Shown in pieces: positions 1 through 6,719 of a DNA stretch of 10,362 bases (the first letter of the stretch is position 1; every line of letters starts with the position of its first letter). A program made the position numbers and the translations under genes. The notes beneath the pieces are model-generated. The model saw only the letters and a list, made by a program, of their open reading frames with translations, was not told where the DNA came from and searched no databases. The stretch lies in contig DATGHS010000161.1 in the NCBI GenBank assembly GCA_035307785.1, positions 1 to 10,362 on the forward strand, in the 5' to 3' direction. The stretch is from DATGHS01 sp035307785. Lineage in GTDB: Bacteria; Planctomycetota; Planctomycetia; Gemmatales; Gemmataceae.

Positions 1-615
1 GGCCGCTTTCGTTTCGGCCGAACGAACCCCGATCAGTCAATCAGTGGTTTGATGTCGCTGCTCTTGACCGCATGCGAATTCAATCACGAACGGCCCGTCT
101 CATTCGCCGACGTTACCGACCCAGGTTTTCAATCCTGGCTGGCTAACTTCAAGCGCGGCCTGGCCGGCACCTCCAACAGCAGCGGCAGCCTGATGAAAGA
201 CATGATAGCCGAAGGGCCCAGTGCTTTCGACGCAGTAGTGATCTTCGAAAACCTGGCCATCGATTATCTGAAGGCGGCCCAGGGCCGCTGGGGCGATCTG
301 CACGTGGCCTATCTGCGCCGGAACATGTGGAGCGAGAACCCGTATTACATTCTGGATGTGCCGTGGAGCAGCCCGGAGCAGCGCCGGGCTGCTCAAGCAT
401 TTCTCAGTTTTCTGTTGAGCGAGCCGTTGCAGCGAAAAGCGCTTAGCCATGGGTTCCGCCCGGCGAACATCAATATCCCCATTCGCGAAGATATGGAAGG
501 TCCTTTTGTTCGGCACAAGGATCGCGGGCTACAGATTGAATTCGGCAGCATTTACGATCCCGCCGACGCTACGGCAACTAAGGAATTGCTGAAACTCTGG
601 GAGCGGATTAAGTAG
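1..615 (+). CDS. Periplasmic substrate-binding protein, C-terminal part (5' end outside window)
   Basis: The reading frame is open from the first base to the stop at 613-615. The TTG/ATG codons at 49-54 are therefore probably internal and the true start lies upstream. The first visible residues include FGRTNPDQSISGL, which resembles the 'F...TxPxxSxSG' ligand-loop segment of ABC-type solute-binding proteins (SBP_bac_11-like). Further on come SLMKDMIAEGPSAFDAVVIF and VPWSSPEQRRAAQAFLSFLL, then a C-terminal helix ending LLKLWERIK. These fit the second lobe of the periplasmic-binding fold. Such proteins capture a small ligand outside the inner membrane. In Planctomycetes relatives are often fused to von Willebrand A domains; no VWA segment follows here, though one could precede the window. 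No permease or ATPase gene is visible downstream. The ligand cannot be told from the sequence. The class call is fairly secure; the subfamily is inferred. Confidence 0.7.
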   Translation, partial: GRFRFGRTNPDQSISGLMSLLLTACEFNHERPVSFADVTDPGFQSWLANFKRGLAGTSNSSGSLMKDMIAEGPSAFDAVVIFENLAIDYLKAAQGRWGDLHVAYLRRNMWSENPYYILDVPWSSPEQRRAAQAFLSFLLSEPLQRKALSHGFRPANINIPIREDMEGPFVRHKDRGLQIEFGSIYDPADATATKELLKLWERIK

Positions 616-634
616 GGATAGAATCCGCCTTTGA

Positions 635-863
635 TTCAGCCTGCTCGAACCAAGACAACCTGGCAGCCCATCCACGCTAATGTTGTGGGTCAAGATTCCA
701 ATCTTGGCCAACATGGGGATCATGTACACCGACCCCATTTACGCCCCCGCCGGCGCAAATGCCAATGTTTATTCCCGGCCTGTGGGCGCACTGTGTAAAG
801 GTCTGGTTCGAGAAGTACTACAATTGGAAGATGCGCACCGGCTACGTGAACCGGCCGTGGTAA
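635..863 (+). pseudogene. Possible relic of a gene 3' end, split by a +1 frame change
   Basis: No intact gene fills 616-902, but two adjacent frames look like coding sequence. The frame containing 680 reads VKIPILANMGIMYTDPIYAP. One base shift later, near the C5 run at 744-748, the next frame reads PAQMPMFIPGLWAHCVKVW and then FEKYYNWKMRTGYVNRPW, ending at TAA 861-863. Both halves use common GC-rich codons (GAG, AAG, TAC, CTG, CGC), and the join falls at the homopolymer where a single inserted C would explain the shift. The first frame opens after a stop at 632-634, with no convincing ribosome binding site at the ATG at 680. I do not recognise the protein. It could be a decayed fragment, a sequencing indel in a small gene, or chance. 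Confidence 0.35.
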
Positions 864-902
864 CGGCTCCGCTCAACAGGTTGCATTCAGCAGAATGCGA
901 GA

Positions 903-1382
903 TTATTTCTTCTTCGCATCCGCCGTTGCTTTTGCGCGCTCCAGCGCAATCTCGGCCTGGAGTCGCTCCATTCTGGCCTTCAGTTCGGTACTGGTTAACG
1001 CTTGCCCGCTGCGCACGAGCTGGGCCGCGCGCTTCTCGGTCTCCTTTGTTGTGGCTACGAATCTTTCAAGAACAGCGATCTTGTCCTTGTCCGAATCGCA
1101 AAGGTCGAGTTCCGCATCGGCCAGCATTCGATTGGCCTCCACTAGCTGGTCGATTGTCCCTTGCAGGTTATCGAAACGCATCTTGACCTGTTTGGCGAAT
1201 TCTTTGGCGGTCGCCAACCGCTCGTTCAACAGATCCTTGAGCTTGGCATTCTTAACTTCTGTGCGATTCGGCTCCTGCGCAACGGCGAGCGATGAAGCCG
1301 CCAATGCAACGACGATTGCCATGATCACCATAGCGATTGATCGAATCTTCGATGCAACAACGCAAGCATTGGAAACGACCAT
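903..1382 (-). CDS. Small exported coiled-coil protein, TolC-like helical repeat
   Basis: About 159 residues from the ATG at 1382. I chose this start because GGAG (1393-1390) lies 7 nt upstream; the TTG at 1409 in the same frame lacks support. Residues 1-36 form a signal peptide (hydrophobic AMVIMAIVVALAASSLAVAQ, likely cut at AVA-Q). The mature part is almost all charged helix and ends in ATADAKKK. Two segments look like copies of one another: LLNERLATAKEFAKQV...ADAELDLCDS, and LERFVATTKETEKRAAQL...RLQAEIALERAK. This pattern of a helix, a short turn (NLQGT; RSGQALT), then 'LxAEIALxxAK' is like the helical hairpins of outer-membrane efflux proteins (OEP/TolC), without a beta-barrel. It is the last gene of the operon, 48 nt after the adaptor fusion ends. 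A role as a periplasmic partner of that adaptor is inferred, not shown. Confidence 0.65.
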   Translation of the reverse strand: MVVSNACVVASKIRSIAMVIMAIVVALAASSLAVAQEPNRTEVKNAKLKDLLNERLATAKEFAKQVKMRFDNLQGTIDQLVEANRMLADAELDLCDSDKDKIAVLERFVATTKETEKRAAQLVRSGQALTSTELKARMERLQAEIALERAKATADAKKK

Positions 1383-1430
1383 GGGGGGGCTCCATAATGG
1401 AATGGACAACGTTTGGGTAAACCTTGGAAT

Positions 1431-2714
1431 TCATTTCTCAATCGTCAACGTGACGGCGCCATACATTCCCGGCAGAATCTTGCCATCGGGATTGGGGAGA
1501 TCGATTTCGGCTCGCAAGGTTCGATGTTCCCGGTCGATGGAACCCGCGATTCGTGAGACTTTGCCCTTGAACTCCTTTCCCGTCAGTGCGTCGAGACGGA
1601 TGACTGCAGGAGTGCCCACTTTAATTCGCGTCGCATCGTTCTCTGAAGCATGAATAATCACCCGAAGGGCATCGGTGCGCGCCACGACCAACAGCGGTTG
1701 CATTTTGCCGCTGCCGGGCGCCGGGGCGTAGTCGCCGACGAAGAAGTTGCGGCGCGTGACAATGCCGTCGAAGGGCGCCCGCACCTTGGCGAATTGCAGC
1801 AGTGCGGCGCCGCGCTGCGCGTCGGCCTGGGCAACGGCGAGTTTCGCTTCGGCAACCTTGACCCCTGCTTCCGCCTTGGCGAAATGGGCTTGGGCTTCAT
1901 CCACCACGGATTTGACGGCCCGCGCCTTGGCCTCAGCCGCGTCGAGCGCCGTCTTGGCTGCTTCGAGCTTGTTGGCCGCTTCGTCTAGAACTGACTGTTC
2001 GATTGCCTTCGATTGCAGCAAGCTCATCATGCGCTCATATTGCGTCTTGCGGAAGGCGAGGTTGGCTTGGGCATTCTTGATTGCCGCTTCGGCCTCCTGC
2101 ACTTGGAGCTTCGCCGTGTCAACTCCTACGCGCACAGTTTGGGCCGCGCGGTGAGCTACCTCCACCTCGGCTTTGGCCTGTGTAACGACGGCCAGTTTTT
2201 GCTGGTAATCCGCCTCAAGGTCCGGAACTTCCAGTTCGGCCAGGATATCGCCTTTCTTGACCTTGTCGCCGATGTCTACATTGAGCCTCTTGATGAAGCC
2301 GGCGACCCCGGAATAGAGACTTACTTGCTCGAACGCCTCCACCTCGCCCGGCGTGGTCGTGATCTGGGCCACCGGCGTGGTGCTGTTCGGATCGAAGGGT
2401 AAAACGACCGCTGGCAACGTGCCCTTCGGGAGCGCGGGGATAAACGCACCGGCCGGCGCTTTGAGAGGAATCCGCTCGTCCGCCTTTTTTCCCGCCGGCG
2501 CCGAATTCTTTTTCGTTTCATCGGGATATTGCGCTCCGACGAAATACTGGTTCTTGGTGACGGGATCAATCCAAAAGTTCTGCTTGTTCACGTCGGCACT
2601 CTGCGCTTTAGCCGTGCTAGCTGGCTTAGTATCTTGGGCATATAGGCCGAGGATCATCGCCGAGCCGATCACCAAAGCCAGCGCGAAAGCCAGAGTTTTG
2701 GGGCAGAATCTCAT
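1431..2714 (-). other. Possible internal translation start: free adaptor with its own signal peptide
   Basis: Inside the M56-adaptor gene, the in-frame ATG at 2714-2712 (codon 334) is preceded by a full GGAGG (2727-2723) with an 8-nt spacer. That is a better ribosome binding site than the one at the gene's own start. The product would begin MRFCPKTLAFALALVIGSAM and continue to LYAQ: a basic N-terminus, a hydrophobic core and a plausible signal-peptidase site before QDTK, followed by the whole adaptor (427 residues). In the full-length protein the same stretch serves as the fourth membrane segment. The GGAGG also encodes Leu-Glu-Asp in the M56 frame, so it could be chance. Confidence 0.4.
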
Positions 2715-3713
2715 CGTTTGGTCCTCCAAATTTAGAATGTAGCGGATGCGCGTCACTAAGTGGTTTTCGGACATAGCCAGTGCCGTGGCAGGAAAGGTCG
2801 AAGTTGGTAAAGCGAGGGCGGCGAGGAGGTTGGCATAAGCCTGCGGCCGGCCGGTTTGCAAAGTAACCATTTGATCGCAGCACAGTTCGCGCTCCAAACG
2901 CAGCCAGGCGGATAGCCACCAGATGACCGGGTGAAAGAACAGGAGCGCTTCCACGGTGCGTTGCAGAAGATTCACCAACGTGTCCCAACGGCGCACGTGA
3001 ATCAATTCGTGAAGTAGGACCATCTCTACTTCTTCGGCACTCCATCCGGCCAAAGCGGCTGGAGGCAAGAGAATCAACGGCCGGACGACGCCGACGAGAA
3101 TGGGCGTGGTCAGTCGTTCGCACACGGCGACGGCCACGTGCCGGGCAATCCCCAACGATGCGGCGAGCCGGCGGCAATGCTCCTGAAGCGCGCCGGCATC
3201 GATGATCTGGCTGCGGCGCTTCATGCGCTCGACGCCGATTAAGCCGGTGGACAGCGCCAGCAGCGTCAATGACGCGCCGGTAATCCAAAGCCAGGGCAAG
3301 CAACGAACGGTTTGGACCGCAAATGAATGCGTTTCCTCTTTGTTGTCTGAATCTTGCGGCGGCGCGATTACTGCCGGCGACGGCAAGTCGTCGCTGGGAA
3401 AACTTTCCGCGGCCCCGACCGGAACCTCATCAGCCCCGGCCGGGATCGGCTCATTCTTTACGACGGAATGCTCGGTCACCGTTGCCGCCGGGAGGTTGCG
3501 AGCCAGCCAGCCGGCAATGACCACGGGAGAAATGGCGAGCGCGATGAAACATGCCAGAGCGAACGCATAGCGGTATTCCGGTCGGGCCGATCGGAGCAGC
3601 CACCGGCCGGTTACGGCGACAAGACCGATTGCGCTGCCCACCCAACAAAAATGCAGCATCGTCCAGCCGGCAGCCAGCCAAAGCGGCGACTGCGTGAATG
3701 TCGAGATCGTCAT
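1431..3713 (-). CDS. M56 (BlaR1-type) membrane metallopeptidase fused to HlyD/RND-type periplasmic adaptor
   Basis: 760 residues from the ATG at 3713, which overlaps the upstream repressor stop (ATGA) and has AAGG 7 nt upstream. The longer open frame back to 4064 is just overlap with the repressor gene. Membrane segments lie near residues 11-33, 48-70, 137-160 and 339-358. The zinc site is HELIH at 235-239 with a downstream ERELCCD at 274-280, the layout of M56 peptidases such as BlaR1/MecR1. After a linker (about 360-455) comes a membrane-fusion adaptor: lipoyl-type half motif GVAGFIKRLNVDIGDKVKKG (469-488), a long Ala/Glu/Lys coiled coil (about 500-640), the second lipoyl half VRAPFDGIVTRRNFFVGDYA (644-663), then a beta-barrel region (about 680-735). 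M56 proteins normally sense an envelope signal and trigger inactivation of the BlaI-type repressor; adaptors bridge inner-membrane pumps and outer-membrane channels. No penicillin-sensor domain and no pump gene are visible. Combining the two roles is inference. Confidence 0.88.
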   Translation of the reverse strand: MTISTFTQSPLWLAAGWTMLHFCWVGSAIGLVAVTGRWLLRSARPEYRYAFALACFIALAISPVVIAGWLARNLPAATVTEHSVVKNEPIPAGADEVPVGAAESFPSDDLPSPAVIAPPQDSDNKEETHSFAVQTVRCLPWLWITGASLTLLALSTGLIGVERMKRRSQIIDAGALQEHCRRLAASLGIARHVAVAVCERLTTPILVGVVRPLILLPPAALAGWSAEEVEMVLLHELIHVRRWDTLVNLLQRTVEALLFFHPVIWWLSAWLRLERELCCDQMVTLQTGRPQAYANLLAALALPTSTFPATALAMSENHLVTRIRYILNLEDQTMRFCPKTLAFALALVIGSAMILGLYAQDTKPASTAKAQSADVNKQNFWIDPVTKNQYFVGAQYPDETKKNSAPAGKKADERIPLKAPAGAFIPALPKGTLPAVVLPFDPNSTTPVAQITTTPGEVEAFEQVSLYSGVAGFIKRLNVDIGDKVKKGDILAELEVPDLEADYQQKLAVVTQAKAEVEVAHRAAQTVRVGVDTAKLQVQEAEAAIKNAQANLAFRKTQYERMMSLLQSKAIEQSVLDEAANKLEAAKTALDAAEAKARAVKSVVDEAQAHFAKAEAGVKVAEAKLAVAQADAQRGAALLQFAKVRAPFDGIVTRRNFFVGDYAPAPGSGKMQPLLVVARTDALRVIIHASENDATRIKVGTPAVIRLDALTGKEFKGKVSRIAGSIDREHRTLRAEIDLPNPDGKILPGMYGAVTLTIEK

Positions 3714-4123
3714 GGCGAAGCCTTTTTGTTGGTGGGTGACCTGGCGTGATCGGACCGTTCCAGCATGCGCCGGATTTCCTCGCGGTCGTGTTGATTCAGG
3801 CTGCCCTCTTCCAGAAGATGAACGACCAGGCGCTGGGCTGATCCATCGAATACCCGATCCACCAGTTTGGTGAGTAAGCTGGTGGTCGCATTCTTCTGGC
3901 TGAGCTTGGCGGACCAGAGATTGCTGCGCGGACCGGCAGTGCGTTTCACCAATCTCTTGGTTTGCATCACCTTCAGCATGGTCGCCACGGTGGTGGCTGC
4001 CACCGGTCGCTGCTCTCGCAGGGCGGCACAAATCTGCCCCAGCTCCGCCGGGCCGGTGGACCAAAGGATCTTCAGGATCTCCAGTTCGCCATCAGTCGGT
4101 TGGGTGCTCGCGGGCCGAGCCAT
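3710..4123 (-). CDS. BlaI/MecI-family transcriptional repressor
   Basis: 137 residues; the ATG at 4123 has GAGGA (4136-4132) 8 nt upstream. The N-terminal winged helix (about residues 9-75) shows the family pattern: PTDGELEILKILWSTGPAEL, then the recognition-helix region PVAATTVATMLKVMQTKRLV and a wing containing RSNLWSAK. The C-terminal helices include LVDRVFDGSAQRLVVHLLEE, the dimerisation segment where BlaI/MecI proteins carry 'FxGS' near their proteolytic cleavage point. The length fits the family (about 120-140). Known members bind DNA as dimers at palindromes in their own promoter and are inactivated when the partner M56 protein is activated. Here the stop overlaps the M56 start by ATGA, so the pair is translationally coupled, and a perfect palindrome lies on the promoter. 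The regulated signal is unknown; beta-lactam sensing should not be assumed. Confidence 0.93.
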   Translation of the reverse strand: MARPASTQPTDGELEILKILWSTGPAELGQICAALREQRPVAATTVATMLKVMQTKRLVKRTAGPRSNLWSAKLSQKNATTSLLTKLVDRVFDGSAQRLVVHLLEEGSLNQHDREEIRRMLERSDHARSPTNKKASP

Positions 4124-4157
4124 GGTTGCATTCCTCGCGGTTACGGTGATCTGGTTG

Positions 4158-4175
4158 CTAATTCTAAAGAATTAG
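4158..4175. promoter_or_regulatory. Palindromic operator, likely bound by the BlaI-like repressor
   Basis: CTAATTCT-AA-AGAATTAG is an inverted repeat with two perfect 8-bp arms around a 2-bp centre. It covers the whole -10 hexamer and the last part of the spacer of the operon promoter, so a bound dimer would block RNA polymerase. BlaI-family repressors characteristically bind palindromes of about this size over their own promoter. No second copy was seen elsewhere in the window. Confidence 0.72.
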
Positions 4176-4189
4176 TATATCCCTGTCAA
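4161..4189 (-). promoter_or_regulatory. Sigma-70-type promoter of the blaI-like/M56 operon
   Basis: On the minus strand, a perfect -35 hexamer TTGACA (4189-4184) is followed by a 17-nt spacer and the -10 hexamer TAGAAT (4166-4161), one mismatch from TATAAT. Transcription would start near 4154, leaving a leader of about 30 nt before the repressor ATG at 4123. Confidence 0.75.
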
Positions 4190-4311
4190 GGTCTTATCGC
4201 AAATAAATAGGCCGTGCGGATGCAGAGTAAAAAAGGTGAGACGTTCCACCAACGCGGAGCCCCTCCGATGCCGTTTCCAGCCAGCACGTTTGCAAATCGG
4301 CCGCATACTTA

Positions 4312-4431
4312 CTCCCTCTCCCCCCGCTTCGGGGGGAGAGGGCTGGGGTGAGGGAGGTGAGAACCCGACAAATGCCGGTCGCCCAACCCCCTCACCCCAT
4401 CCCCTCTCCCCCGAAGCGGGGGAGAGGGGAG
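4312..4431. repeat. MITE-like/REP-type palindromic element (two G/C-rich hairpins in inverted orientation)
   Basis: Two near-identical hairpins face each other. The left one pairs 4314-4326 with 4330-4342 (13 bp, CTT loop); the right one pairs 4401-4413 with 4417-4429 (13 bp, AAG loop). Just inside them, GGGGTGAGGG (4345-4354) is the exact complement of CCCTCACCCC (4389-4398), and a small apex stem CGAC/GTCG (4366-4369/4378-4381) sits at the centre. The whole 120-bp unit can fold as a nested cruciform. Repeats of the type CCCTCTCCCC...GGGGAGAGGG are dispersed in many bacterial genomes. It lies between divergent genes, upstream of both, so it is not placed as a terminator. Confidence 0.8.
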
Positions 4432-4483
4432 AAAGCGCGAAACTCACGCACTGAAAATGGCGCTAGCCAAAACCCGTTCCGCC

Positions 4484-4512
4484 TTGACCCAAATTGCTGC
4501 GGCCGTTATCCT
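4484..4512 (+). promoter_or_regulatory. Candidate promoter of the TPR gene pair
   Basis: TTGACC (4484-4489), a 17-nt spacer, then TATCCT (4507-4512). The -35 has one mismatch and the -10 has two. It points at the TPR gene starting at 4607, giving a leader of about 90 nt, and lies just right of the palindromic repeat. No operator-like palindrome is seen here. Confidence 0.4.
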
Positions 4513-4606
4513 TTGGGCGATTCGGAAACAGCACGTCACGCCCGCCGCTTGATGCTCCTTGCACCGCAGTTTTTTCCCAAGCGCTCCCATGGATGAGGAA
4601 TAAGCC

Positions 4607-6670
4607 ATGTTGCGAAAGGGTTTGCTTCTGCTCGCATGCATTTGCGGGCTTTCAGTTACTGGAGCGGCCACGGGCCAAACGCCGCCGGCGAATGCCACTA
4701 CAGCCGAAATCCTGAAGCAGGTGCTGCCGACGTGCCCCGGATACTTGGCTGCCGTGAACGGCGACCATGATCGGGTAATCGTCGACACCAGCCGGGCGTT
4801 GACGGCCGATCCCAACAACCTTGACGCCCGCTTCCTCCGCGCCTGGGCGTATTACTGGAAGGATGACTACGACCGGGCCATTGCGGATGTCAGCGAGGTG
4901 ATTCGGCACCAGCCGAAAAACACGACTGCATACATGTTGAAAGCCGAAGTCTCCTACGACAAGGACGATTACTTCCAGGCCATCGAAGACTACACGCGGG
5001 TTATAGAAATTGACCCAAGAAACAGCCGGGCTTACGTAGGACGTGGCGTGGGTTACAAGGCGCTACTGGTTCCAGGCAAGGCGATCGCCGAATGCCGCAA
5101 GGCCCTTAAGCTTGACCCGAAGAATGTGGGCGCGCTCTTGTGTCGAGCGGAAGCCTACCTGCTGAAGAATGAAAATGCCGAGGCCTTGAGCGATCTGAAT
5201 GAGGTCGTACACATCGATCCGAAGAATGCGTTCCCGCACTATTATCGGGCGCTGATCCATTTTGAAGAAGGTGAGTTCGATCAGGCATTGGCCGATGCGA
5301 ACGAAGCCGCCCGACTCGATCCGGAGTCAAAAGGGGCGGCGATATCCTTGCGCGGCATGATTCATTTGGCAAAGGGAGAAAAGGCCAAGGGCATTTTGGA
5401 ATTTGCCGCTGGAATGGCCGCCAACGCTAAAGACCTAAAGCTCCAGTGTCAGCTAGGCTCCCATTCCTTTTCGTTGGGCGTGGGCAATGGCCCCGTGCAC
5501 AAGGACTTTGATCAAATCATTGCCGAATGCACGGAGAGGATTCGCAAAAATGCCGACGATTTGCCGGCCCATTACGCCAGGGCCTCGTGTCATTTCGGCG
5601 CCAAGCGCGATTACGTCCGGGCCATTGCCGATTACACGGAGGTTCTCCGACTCTGCCCCGGTGACGCCGAAGGCTACTGTGAACGGGGCCAGGCGTATGC
5701 AGCATACGGCGATTATGATAAGGCCATTGCGGATTTCAACGACGCCCTGCGACTCGATCCTGAGTGCGCCGACGCTTATCACGGGCGCGCCTGGATCAGT
5801 GGCACGAAGGAGCAGTATGACAGCGCGCTCGGCGACCTAATCAAGGCCCTGCGAATCGATTCGGAGATGGCAAAAGCGTACTCCACGCGTGCTTGGATTT
5901 ATACGAAGCAGAAGGAGTACGATAAGGCCATCGCGGACTACAACGACGCGGTCCAACTCAACCCGAAAGATGCCGACTCGTTCGCCGCTCGTGCGAGTCT
6001 CTTTGTCGACAAGGAACAATTCGACAAGGCTCTTGCCGACTTCACAAAAGTAATAGAACTCAAGCCGAGCGACGCAGACTGCTACAGGTATCGCGGCTCG
6101 GTTTACGTGCGGCTGATGCAGTATGAAAAGGCCCTTGTTGATTACACAAAGGCGCTTGGAATCAAGCCGAACGACGACGAGTCCTTGCGCAACCGTGCAA
6201 GTGCCTTTTTTGAACTGAAAAAATACCCAGACGCAATTGTTGATTTTAGCAGGTTACTTGAGCTCAATCCGGGGGCTGCGGATTTGCACTTTTGGCGTGG
6301 TCGGCTGTACGCGATAACCAGGCATTACAACGAGGCTGTCGCCGACTTCACCGACGCACTTCGCCTCGACCCGAAAAAGGATACTAACGCGTTCGTACTG
6401 CTCGCTTCGCTCTTGGCCACCGACTCAGACCCGAAAACCCGCGATGGCAAGAAGGCAATCGAGTTTGCCCGCCAATCGTGTGAAATGAACTCTTGGAGGT
6501 CTCCTACCGATCTCGACACCCTCGCTGCCGCCTATGCCGAGAACGGCCAATTCGATGAGGCGGTGAAATGGCAGAAGAAAGCGCTGGAGCTTGCGGCGAA
6601 GGAAGCGGTCGCTGATATGCAGGCGCGGCTCAAGCTGTATGAGTCCGGCAAGCCGTATCACGAAAAATGA
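4607..6670 (+). CDS. Exported tetratricopeptide-repeat protein, intact copy
   Basis: 687 residues; the ATG at 4607 has GAGGA (4595-4599) 7 nt upstream. A signal peptide (MLRKGLLLLACICGLSVTGA, cut near ATG-Q) sends it across the inner membrane. The mature protein opens with LPTCPGY and then forms two TPR blocks. Residues about 72-241 hold five clear 34-residue repeats (e.g. DYFQAIEDYTRVIEIDPRN); about 242-300 break the pattern (GEKAKGILEFAAGMAANAKD); about 319-592 hold eight more (e.g. DYDKAIADFNDALRLDPE). The end (593-687) is the module DGKKAIEFA...LDTLAAAYAENGQFDEAVKWQKKALEL...GKPYHEK, which I know from many planctomycete TPR proteins. TPR solenoids bind proteins and act as scaffolds; no catalytic domain is visible. 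The ligand is unknown. The gene is followed after 49 nt by a paralogue in the same direction, with no terminator between. Confidence 0.88.
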   Translation: MLRKGLLLLACICGLSVTGAATGQTPPANATTAEILKQVLPTCPGYLAAVNGDHDRVIVDTSRALTADPNNLDARFLRAWAYYWKDDYDRAIADVSEVIRHQPKNTTAYMLKAEVSYDKDDYFQAIEDYTRVIEIDPRNSRAYVGRGVGYKALLVPGKAIAECRKALKLDPKNVGALLCRAEAYLLKNENAEALSDLNEVVHIDPKNAFPHYYRALIHFEEGEFDQALADANEAARLDPESKGAAISLRGMIHLAKGEKAKGILEFAAGMAANAKDLKLQCQLGSHSFSLGVGNGPVHKDFDQIIAECTERIRKNADDLPAHYARASCHFGAKRDYVRAIADYTEVLRLCPGDAEGYCERGQAYAAYGDYDKAIADFNDALRLDPECADAYHGRAWISGTKEQYDSALGDLIKALRIDSEMAKAYSTRAWIYTKQKEYDKAIADYNDAVQLNPKDADSFAARASLFVDKEQFDKALADFTKVIELKPSDADCYRYRGSVYVRLMQYEKALVDYTKALGIKPNDDESLRNRASAFFELKKYPDAIVDFSRLLELNPGAADLHFWRGRLYAITRHYNEAVADFTDALRLDPKKDTNAFVLLASLLATDSDPKTRDGKKAIEFARQSCEMNSWRSPTDLDTLAAAYAENGQFDEAVKWQKKALELAAKEAVADMQARLKLYESGKPYHEK

Positions 6671-6719
6671 TTTGCAATGTGCACTGGCGGTAATCGGCAC
6701 GAATCCAAAGGAGTGGATC

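Noticed and set aside
691..706. Inverted repeat CAAGATT-cc-AATCTTG
   Set aside because: It sits inside a coding-like stretch (VKIPILAN), with no promoter or regulator gene next to it; chance is likely.
883..898. Hairpin GCATTC-agca-GAATGC just after the last gene of the minus-strand operon
   Set aside because: The stem is only 6 bp and no T-run follows on the minus strand, so it is too weak to call a terminator.
1383..1409. TTG start at 1409 for the small coiled-coil protein
   Set aside because: The ATG at 1382 has GGAG at 7 nt and gives a normal signal peptide; the TTG has no clear ribosome binding site.
3714..4064. N-terminal extension of the M56 fusion gene (start at 4064)
   Set aside because: It overlaps the repressor gene in another frame, reads as low-quality Arg/Pro-rich sequence, and the ATG at 3713 gives a normal first membrane segment and ATGA coupling.
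4201..4606. Short open frames in the divergent intergenic region
   Set aside because: They run through the palindromic repeat, give Pro/Gly/Arg-rich products and lack ribosome binding sites.
4628..4642. Possible lipobox (LLAC) in the first TPR protein, suggesting a lipoprotein
   Set aside because: Leu at -2 is poor and Cys at residue 11 leaves too short a signal peptide; cleavage further on by signal peptidase I is more likely.
6591..6719. Upstream extension of the second TPR gene
   Set aside because: It overlaps the end of the first TPR gene in another frame, and AAGGAG plus a signal peptide mark the ATG at 6720.
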